A stretch of 59,988 nt of DNA from Dyella monticola (GTDB lineage: Bacteria; Pseudomonadota; Gammaproteobacteria; Xanthomonadales; Rhodanobacteraceae): the NCBI RefSeq assembly GCF_003363155.1, contig NZ_QRBE01000019.1, positions 1 to 59,988 on the forward strand, written 5' to 3'. The notes beneath the pieces were generated by a model, which saw nothing but the letters and a program-made list of their open reading frames with translations, had not been told where the DNA came from and searched no databases. Numbering within the stretch: the first letter of the stretch is position 1; each line of letters opens with the position of its first letter. Shown here piece by piece: positions 54,438 to 59,988 of the stretch. The translations under genes and the position numbers were made by a program.

Positions 54438-54923
54438 TCAGGCCACAGCTTTCACATCGTGGGCCGCATTCAGCGCGGCTTCGAGCATCTGCGCGTCCTG
54501 CGATTGCAGCAATTTGTCTGCATCGAGCAGCAACACCATGCGGTCGCCGGCCGAGGTCAGTCCTTTCAGATATTCGGTATCCACCGTTGTGCCCATGTCG
54601 GGCACCGGACGGATGGCATCGCTCGTCACGTCGAGCACATCGGATACGGCATCCACCACCACGCCGAACTGGCGACCGGACACAGTGATGATCACGGTGA
54701 CGGTGGTGGCGTTGTATTCCTCGCGCGTAAGACCAAAACGCAGACGCAGATCGATCACCGGCACGATCGCGCCGCGCAGGTTCAGCACGCCGAGCACGTA
54801 GTGCGGGGATTGCGGAATGCGCGTCACCGGCGTCCAGCCGCGAATTTCGCGCACGGCCAGAATGTCGATACCGTATTCCTCGTGCGCAAGGTTCACGGTG
54901 AGGTACTGCGCTTGATCTGCCAT
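54438..54923 (-). CDS. cheW: CheW coupling protein
   Basis: 161 residues from ATG 54923 (GAGG 6 bases upstream). Core CheW strands: YLTVNLAHEEYGIDILAVRE, VLGVLNLRGAIVPVIDLRLR and FGVVVDAVSDVLDVTSDAIR. Links CheA to receptors. Stop is 14 bases before the downstream receptor start, so tight coupling. Confidence 0.95.
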   Translation of the reverse strand: MADQAQYLTVNLAHEEYGIDILAVREIRGWTPVTRIPQSPHYVLGVLNLRGAIVPVIDLRLRFGLTREEYNATTVTVIITVSGRQFGVVVDAVSDVLDVTSDAIRPVPDMGTTVDTEYLKGLTSAGDRMVLLLDADKLLQSQDAQMLEAALNAAHDVKAVA

Positions 54924-55206
54924 GGGTAGCCTCGTGGATGGGGGGCCTGCAAGTGATGCCCCCCGTTCGTAGGAGGAATCGGCGGTCAGAGGGAAAACTT
55001 GAGGTGAGGAATGCCTCCGCAAGGCGCCTGATTCCTCGAAAAACGCCAGCTCGCAGCTCTGTGCTCCCTTCCCTGCGTGCAGGGGAGGGCCGGGGTGGGG
55101 TTGCCTGGGCTTACGGCACGATTGGCGTTCGCGGCGAGTGGCTTCACCTCACCCCAAGCCTCCCCTACTGCACGTAGGGGAGGGAGCAGTGCGCGGGAAA
55201 ACCGTC
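54924..55206. other. Gap between cheW and the downstream receptor's upstream partner
   Basis: 283 bases within the operon between cheW and the sCache receptor. Contains near-repeats of CCCTTCCCTGCGTGCAGGGGAG type palindromic sequence (around 55067-55090 and 55160-55185), possibly a mobile repeat. No gene. Confidence 0.4.
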
Positions 55207-56850
55207 TTAGTCCGCCGCTGCTGCCAATACACCTATCGCAGGCTTCCGGGCAGAAACGCCCTTCACCGCCGCAGGCATCGCCCCGTGCACCCGGAAATAC
55301 CCCATCTGCGCACTCAGCCGGTCGGCCTGCTCCTGCATGGCGCGCGCGGCTGCAGCGGCTTCTTCCACCAGCGCGGCATTTTGCTGGGTGGCTTCGTCCA
55401 TCTGGACGACCGCGCGGTTGACCTGGTCGATGCCACCGGACTGCTCCTGGCTGGCCGCGGCCATCTCGTTCACGATGTCCACCACTTTTTTCACACTGGT
55501 GATGATGCCGTCCAGGGCCAGGCCGGATTCATCTACGAGCTGCGAGCCGGTCTGCACCTTTTCGGCACTGTCGCCGATCAAGGTCTTGATCTCCCGCGCC
55601 GCACGCGCACTGCGCTGGGCGAGGTTGCGCACCTCGGTCGCCACCACCGCAAAACCATGGCCGTGCTGGCCGGCATGGGCCGCTTCCACGGCGGCATTGA
55701 GCGCCAGCAGATTGGTCTGGAAGGCGATTTCGTCGATCAGACCGACGATGTCGGCAATCTGCGCGCTGGCGCGGCGAATCTCCTCCATCGCCGTGCTGGC
55801 GCGCGATGCGACGGCGCCGCCGTGTTCAGCCTGCTTGCGCATGGCGACGGCGAGCTGGCTGGCATGCTGCGCGTTGTCTGCGCTTTGCTTCACGGTGGCG
55901 GTCATTTCCTCCATCGAGGAGGCGGTTTCTTCCAGGCTGGCCGCCTGTTCCTGCGTGCGATAGCTCAAATCGTCATTGCCGCGCGCAATCTGCTGCGCGG
56001 CGGACGTCACCGTGTGCGCGCTTTGCTGCACATCGCCCACCACCTCGGTGAGTTTGTCGCGCATGCGGCGCAAGGCATCGAGCAGGCTGCCGGGTGCCGG
56101 CATGAGCATGTCGTCGTGGCGCAGATCGCCATCGGCAATGCGCGCGGCCAGCGCCAGCGCGGTGCTTGGCTCGCCACCGATGCTGCGTCGGATGCTGCGC
56201 ATGGATTCCCAAACTACCAGGATGACCAGCAAAGCCACCAGCCCGGCGCGCAGCAGGCTGCCCAGCAGCATGTGCTGGAACTGGGCGTCGATGTCGACGA
56301 AATACGCGCCCGCCGCGACGTGCATATCCCACGGCTTGTACAGCGCCGTGTAGGTCATTTTCAGTTTGTTGCCCTGGCTGCCTGGCATCGGCCACATGTA
56401 TTGGGTCAACCCGTGACCGTCACGCTGATCAGCGGCGAGCATCTGGCGATACATGTACTTGCCGGTGGAATCGGTCTCGTCGCGAATGCTTGTGCCCACG
56501 CGCTTGGGCATGACCGGATGCATGCGCATGGTGAGATGGGAATCGAACACGTAGACATAACCGGTGCCGTTGTTCCAGCGCAGCGCGGACATCGCGCTGA
56601 GCGCGCGCCGCTGTGCTTCCGCTTCAGTGAATTCGCCCTTGGCGGCGCGATCGTGATAGCTCTGCAACAAGGACATGGCTGTGGCCACTTCATCGCCCAG
56701 CGCGCGTTCGCGTGCCTGCATCTGCAAGCCACGGCTGGCCACCGACGACATGACGGTCAACGCAACCAGCCCGACCACCACGATGGCGATAACAAGCCAT
56801 ACCCTGGCCGAAAGGCTAAGGCGTTGGAGCATTTTCAATGGGGACATCAT
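55207..56850 (-). CDS. Methyl-accepting chemotaxis protein, sCache type
   Basis: 547 residues from ATG 56850 (GAAGG about 8 bases upstream). Two spans (about residues 12-32 and 190-210) bracket a single-Cache periplasmic domain (GTGYVYVFDSHLTMRMHPVM, WDMHVAAGAYFVDIDAQFQ). HAMP-like linker, then a signalling hairpin ([33 protein letters not shown]). Odd: HAGQHGHG replaces the usual RAGEQGRG at the tip, where Arg/Glu would be expected, so interactions with CheA/CheW may differ. No C-terminal pentapeptide (ends VLAAAAD). Confidence 0.9.
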   Translation of the reverse strand: MMSPLKMLQRLSLSARVWLVIAIVVVGLVALTVMSSVASRGLQMQARERALGDEVATAMSLLQSYHDRAAKGEFTEAEAQRRALSAMSALRWNNGTGYVYVFDSHLTMRMHPVMPKRVGTSIRDETDSTGKYMYRQMLAADQRDGHGLTQYMWPMPGSQGNKLKMTYTALYKPWDMHVAAGAYFVDIDAQFQHMLLGSLLRAGLVALLVILVVWESMRSIRRSIGGEPSTALALAARIADGDLRHDDMLMPAPGSLLDALRRMRDKLTEVVGDVQQSAHTVTSAAQQIARGNDDLSYRTQEQAASLEETASSMEEMTATVKQSADNAQHASQLAVAMRKQAEHGGAVASRASTAMEEIRRASAQIADIVGLIDEIAFQTNLLALNAAVEAAHAGQHGHGFAVVATEVRNLAQRSARAAREIKTLIGDSAEKVQTGSQLVDESGLALDGIITSVKKVVDIVNEMAAASQEQSGGIDQVNRAVVQMDEATQQNAALVEEAAAAARAMQEQADRLSAQMGYFRVHGAMPAAVKGVSARKPAIGVLAAAAD

Positions 56851-56979
56851 GACCACAACCTTCGATAACATGGGATGACGGGCGCATCGCCCACCGCGCT
56901 CCATGCTTGGGTCACGCGCCGTCGCTCGTGCGCGATTCCACTAAAACGCGGAGCCCTTCCCGCTCCACGAGAGCGTTTG

Positions 56980-58965
56980 CTAAGCCGCCTTGCGACGCGA
57001 CTGCAAGCGAATCAAACCGGCCACATCGATGATCAGCGCGACCGAGCCATCGGCAAGAATGGTCGCGCCGGAAATACCATCCACGCGCCGGTAGTTGGCT
57101 TCCAACGACTTCACCACGGCTTGCTGCTGGCCGATCAATTCATCGATAAACAGGCCGATCTGCGTGCCGTCCGCTTCGACGACGATCACCAGGCCCTCAT
57201 CAATGTTCTGGCGTGCATCGGCGCAGCCGAATTGCTGATGCAGGCGCACGATCGGCAGATATTCGCCGCGGAAACGGAACAGCTCGCCGCCGCCGGTCAC
57301 ACTGCGCACCGCATCGGCGCGCAATTGCACCGATTCCACGATCGACACCAGCGGCACGATGTAGCACTCCTCGCCCACCGCCGCGCGCAGACCATCGATG
57401 ATCGCCAGCGTCAGCGGCAACGTGATGGTGAAGGTCGTACCCTTCCCCGGACGGCTGTTGATGGACACGGTGCCACCCAGATCCACCACGTTGCGGCGAA
57501 CCACGTCCATGCCCACGCCGCGACCGGAGAGGTCGGTCGTCACGGCCGCAGTAGAGAAGCCGGGCTGGAAAATCAGCTCGCCCACGGCCTCGTCGCTCAA
57601 CGTATCGGCGCTGCTGATCAAGCTTTTCTGCAACGCCTTGGCGATGATCGCCTCGCGATTGAGGCCCGCGCCGTCATCGACCACTTCCACCACGATGGAA
57701 CCGCCGCGGTGGAATGCTTCCAGGCGTAGCGTACCCATGTCGCTCTTGCCGGCGGCGCGGCGTTTGTCCGGCATTTCCAGGCCGTGATCGATCGCGTTGC
57801 GCACCAGGTGCACCAGCGGATCGCCGATTTTTTCCAGCACGGTTTTGTCCAGTTCGGTGTGCTCGCCGACCAGTTCCAGCTTCACCTGCTTGCCCAGCTT
57901 CTGACTGAGGTCGCGCACCAGGCGCGGAAAACGATTGAAGACCGAGCCGATCGGCAACATGCGGATGCCCATCACGCTTTCCTGCAACGAACGCGTGTGC
58001 CGCGCCAGTTGTGCCAGGCCGTGCTGCAGCATCGCCAGGCGCGATGGATCGAAATCCTCACGGAACTGATCGAGCATCGCCTGCGTAATCACCAACTCGC
58101 CGACCAGATCGATCAAGCCGTCGATCTTGTCGATCGACACACGCACGGAACCGGCATCGTTGCCGCTTGCTGCAGCACCGCGCGCCGTACCTGTCGCGGC
58201 GCCCGCACCAGCGGCCGGTACGGCAACCGCTTCGACCGAAGGTGCGGGCGGTGGCGCGGCAACAACGAGCGGCTCGATGGTGAGATCGCATTCGTCTTCG
58301 ACCCATTCGAACACTGCCTTGATGGCCTCACGACTGACCGCGCCGGTCAGTTCGATGCGCCAGCCAAGATGGCATTCGGAAGGGTCGAGCGCGTCCAGCG
58401 TGGGCACACGATCCAACTGTGCCTCGACGACCAGCTGACCGAGCGCAGCCAGTTCACGCAATAGACGCAACGGATCGTTGCCGCCGGCCAACATGCCAGC
58501 GTGGGGACGGAACTGAATCGACCAGCCGCCGGATGCGGCTGGTTTTGCCGCGGCCTTGCCGGCCGCGGCAGGCACGTTATGCCCCGCCGCCTCCGCCAGC
58601 TGCCGCTTGAGATCTTCGCTTTGCGCATCGGCAAGCGGTTGGCCGGCCTGCGCGCGTTCGAACATGCCGCGCAGGCAATCCACCGTGCGCAACATCAGTT
58701 CGATGATGGACTTGTCGATCGCGCGACGACCGTCGCGCACCTGATCGAGCAGCGATTCGGCTTCGTGCGTGAGCGCGGCCATGTCCGGGAACCCGAACGT
58801 GGCCGAACCGCCTTTGATGGAGTGCGCCGCGCGGAAAATGCTGTGCACGAGTTCCGCGGCGCCGCCGTCATCGAGCGCCAACAACGCCGATTCCATCGCA
58901 TCGAGCCCTTCCAGGCTTTCCTCGAAGAAGACTTTGTGGAATTGGGCAATGTTGATGTTGCTCAT
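56980..58965 (-). CDS. cheA: CheA histidine kinase
   Basis: 661 residues. Hpt domain with phosphoacceptor His48 (AAHSIKGGSATFG), Pro/Ala-rich linker, P2-type region, dimerisation and ATPase (VRNAIDHGLEMPDKRR, GRGVGMDVVRRNV), then the CheW-like C-terminal domain. Phosphorylates CheY and CheB on receptor signal. Upstream of the sCache receptor and downstream of cheY; 113 bases separate it from cheY, with a palindrome inside. Confidence 0.95.
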   Translation of the reverse strand: MSNINIAQFHKVFFEESLEGLDAMESALLALDDGGAAELVHSIFRAAHSIKGGSATFGFPDMAALTHEAESLLDQVRDGRRAIDKSIIELMLRTVDCLRGMFERAQAGQPLADAQSEDLKRQLAEAAGHNVPAAAGKAAAKPAASGGWSIQFRPHAGMLAGGNDPLRLLRELAALGQLVVEAQLDRVPTLDALDPSECHLGWRIELTGAVSREAIKAVFEWVEDECDLTIEPLVVAAPPPAPSVEAVAVPAAGAGAATGTARGAAASGNDAGSVRVSIDKIDGLIDLVGELVITQAMLDQFREDFDPSRLAMLQHGLAQLARHTRSLQESVMGIRMLPIGSVFNRFPRLVRDLSQKLGKQVKLELVGEHTELDKTVLEKIGDPLVHLVRNAIDHGLEMPDKRRAAGKSDMGTLRLEAFHRGGSIVVEVVDDGAGLNREAIIAKALQKSLISSADTLSDEAVGELIFQPGFSTAAVTTDLSGRGVGMDVVRRNVVDLGGTVSINSRPGKGTTFTITLPLTLAIIDGLRAAVGEECYIVPLVSIVESVQLRADAVRSVTGGGELFRFRGEYLPIVRLHQQFGCADARQNIDEGLVIVVEADGTQIGLFIDELIGQQQAVVKSLEANYRRVDGISGATILADGSVALIIDVAGLIRLQSRRKAA

Positions 58966-59005
58966 GAAATGAGAATCCTGGATTGACCCTGATGCCGATC
59001 GTGTT

Positions 59006-59039
59006 TCACGTCATTCCGGCCTGTGCCGGAATGACGTGA
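59006..59039. repeat. Perfect 15-bp palindrome, REP-like
   Basis: TCACGTCATTCCGGC at 59006-59020 and its exact complement at 59025-59039 around a 4-base loop. Same GTCATTCCG core as the repeat near 48222. Lies in the cheA-cheY gap, where it may attenuate transcription. Confidence 0.85.
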
Positions 59040-59078
59040 GGCGTGTTACGCGTTGCGACGAAAGTGCCGCCTCACACC

Positions 59079-59441
59079 TCAACCAAGCACGCGCTTGACC
59101 GTCGCCAGCAACTGCTCCGGATCGAACGGCTTCACCAGCCAGCCGGTCGCACCCGCGGCCTTGCCTTCCATCTTCTTGTCTGTGTTCGATTCGGTGGTCA
59201 GCATCAGAATCGGCACCCCCTTGTATTCGGCACGCGTGCGCAATTCGCGCACCATGCTGATGCCGTCCATCACCGGCATGTTGACGTCGGCCAGAACCAG
59301 GTCGAACTTCGCGGTTGCCGCTGTATCCAGCGCCGCCTGTCCGTTATCCGCCTCGCTCACGTCATAACCGGCGCTGCGCAGGGTGAATGCCACCATGCCG
59401 CGCATCGACGCCGAATCGTCCACCGCAAGAATCTTTGCCAT
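59079..59441 (-). CDS. cheY: CheY response regulator
   Basis: 120 residues from ATG 59441. CheY landmarks: VDDSASMRG (Asp8/9), Asp52 (VLADVNMPVM), Thr in LTTESN and Lys in LVKPFD. Receives phosphate from CheA and, in flagellar systems, binds FliM to change rotation. Single-domain. 14 bases after the STAS gene stop. Confidence 0.95.
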   Translation of the reverse strand: MAKILAVDDSASMRGMVAFTLRSAGYDVSEADNGQAALDTAATAKFDLVLADVNMPVMDGISMVRELRTRAEYKGVPILMLTTESNTDKKMEGKAAGATGWLVKPFDPEQLLATVKRVLG

Positions 59442-59455
59442 CTTCCACCTCAAGT

Positions 59456-59758
59456 TCAGGCCGGCTTCTTCGCCGGCAATGCCAATGCTTCCGCCAGACC
59501 CAACTGACTGGCCGCGTCGTACAGCGGCGCACTCACGCCCGCCCAGTTCACCTGACGCTCGCGTTTCTTTGCTTCATGCTGAAACACCACCAGCAATTGC
59601 AACGCGGCGGTGTCGACACGATCCACCGTGGTGCCATCGAGCACGATCTGCGACGCACCGAGTGCGCCGCGGAGTTGGGTGTGCAGTTCGCCCACGTCGG
59701 CGATGCGGCAATCGGCGGGAATGCTTACCCGGGTTTCGGTTTTGCTTTTGCCGGCCAT
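59456..59758 (-). CDS. STAS-domain protein, start of the che operon
   Basis: 100 residues, STAS fold (VLDGTTVDRVDTAALQLLVV). The usual phosphorylatable Ser/Thr is Thr in VDTAAL. First gene of the chemotaxis operon on the minus strand. With the other STAS gene at 48360 it brackets the operon; the pair may form a regulatory input that is not typical of E. coli-type arrays. Confidence 0.85.
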   Translation of the reverse strand: MAGKSKTETRVSIPADCRIADVGELHTQLRGALGASQIVLDGTTVDRVDTAALQLLVVFQHEAKKRERQVNWAGVSAPLYDAASQLGLAEALALPAKKPA

Positions 59759-59864
59759 GAGGGGTGCCTCGCGTTGGTGGGGCTGTTGGGAGGTTTATCG
59801 GCGTCGGCAGGGTTTGCTTTAGGTTTGCTGGGGGGTGTTTGGGTCACTATTTCGGGGGATGGGA

Positions 59865-59978
59865 GATTGCCTGTGGCGCTTTCGGTCGTTGCGCGACTGG
59901 GCTTTTTTGCTGGCCCAAAGAGTGGTTGGGGATTGCCTGCGGCGCTTTCGGTCGCGGAGCGACCGGGCTTTTTTGCTG
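59865..59978. repeat. Two copies of a 48-base repeat with hairpin
   Basis: Copies at 59865-59912 and 59931-59978 share GATTGCCTG, GGCGCTTTCGGTCG and GGGCTTTTTTGCTG. Copy 2 holds a 7-bp stem CGGTCGC/GCGACCG followed by a T tract, a terminator-like shape on the plus strand. They lie upstream of the che operon start. Such repeats in this group are often multi-copy. Confidence 0.75.
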
Positions 59979-59988
59979 ATTCGAAGAG

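Noticed and set aside
52534-56868. Long plus-strand frames opposite the chemoreceptors and cheR
   Set aside because: Antisense shadows of well-identified chemotaxis genes; sequences are His/Arg-rich with no family match.

Overview
The window is about 60 kb of GC-rich gammaproteobacterial chromosome. The best fit is a free-living Xanthomonadales member of the Rhodanobacteraceae type (Dyella, Rhodanobacter, Luteibacter). This rests on protein style, the compact che operon, the HupE/TonB-receptor pair, the M61 peptidase and the GTCATTCC-type palindromic repeats. It is an inference from gene content; no rRNA is present to confirm it.

Layout. 0-4.5 kb: a CYTH-like gene, a LysR regulator and a divergent set of small-molecule genes (NADP-binding reductase, two SRPBCC proteins, SDR, cupin). 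4.6-9.3 kb: a secreted ricin-type lectin protein, a DUF2199 protein, a class-C beta-lactamase-like hydrolase and two small membrane proteins, one of only 42 residues. 9.6-13.8 kb: a damaged Rhs locus with two exchangeable C-terminal tips, each followed by a secreted candidate immunity protein. 14.7-24.8 kb: sensory genes (a CheB-CheR-PAS-HWE kinase chimera, its response regulator, a free CheB with a zinc ribbon, and a large PAS-GGDEF-EAL protein) interrupted by a dead insertion sequence. 25.4-28.6 kb: stress-type genes (His-rich protein, PRC barrel, hemerythrin), a broken lipocalin and an AI-2E family permease. 29-44.4 kb: a patchwork of mobile DNA. It holds an Abi-like membrane gene between direct repeats, a truncated HupE next to a TonB-dependent receptor, an atypical tRNA-like gene, iteron arrays, two small cargo genes, a dead IS5, an SseB/Xre pair and a Tn7-like module (tniQ-tnsC-tnsB-tnsA plus a divergent unknown gene). 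The module ends at an hsdR fragment beside tRNA-Arg(CCG). 44.6-48.3 kb: M61 peptidase, an outer-membrane barrel, a small secreted protein, terminators and repeats. 48.3-59.8 kb: one minus-strand chemotaxis operon, STAS-cheY-cheA-mcp-cheW-mcp-cheR-cheD-cheB-mcp-STAS.

How the genes work together. The che operon is a complete signalling array: receptors, CheW coupling, CheA kinase, CheY output, CheR/CheB/CheD adaptation. Its two adaptation-related products, CheD and the soluble-type receptor, share a C-terminal GE[IV]ELF tail. The upstream CheB/CheR/HWE cluster is a separate sensory system that reuses adaptation domains. The Rhs tips look like cell-wall-active toxins (DUF5675-like and L,D-transpeptidase-like), and their neighbours carry signal peptides, as periplasmic immunity proteins would. 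The Tn7-like module has all core transposition proteins but no Cas genes, so targeting most likely depends on TniQ. The tRNA-Arg next to it is the obvious candidate attachment landmark.

The most unusual items are the Tn7-like module with its unknown divergent partner and several iteron arrays, the tandem Rhs tips with secreted partners, the tRNA-like gene with an encoded CCA end, and the shared C-terminal tail in the chemotaxis proteins. Element ends of the Tn7-like transposon could not be fixed by eye.
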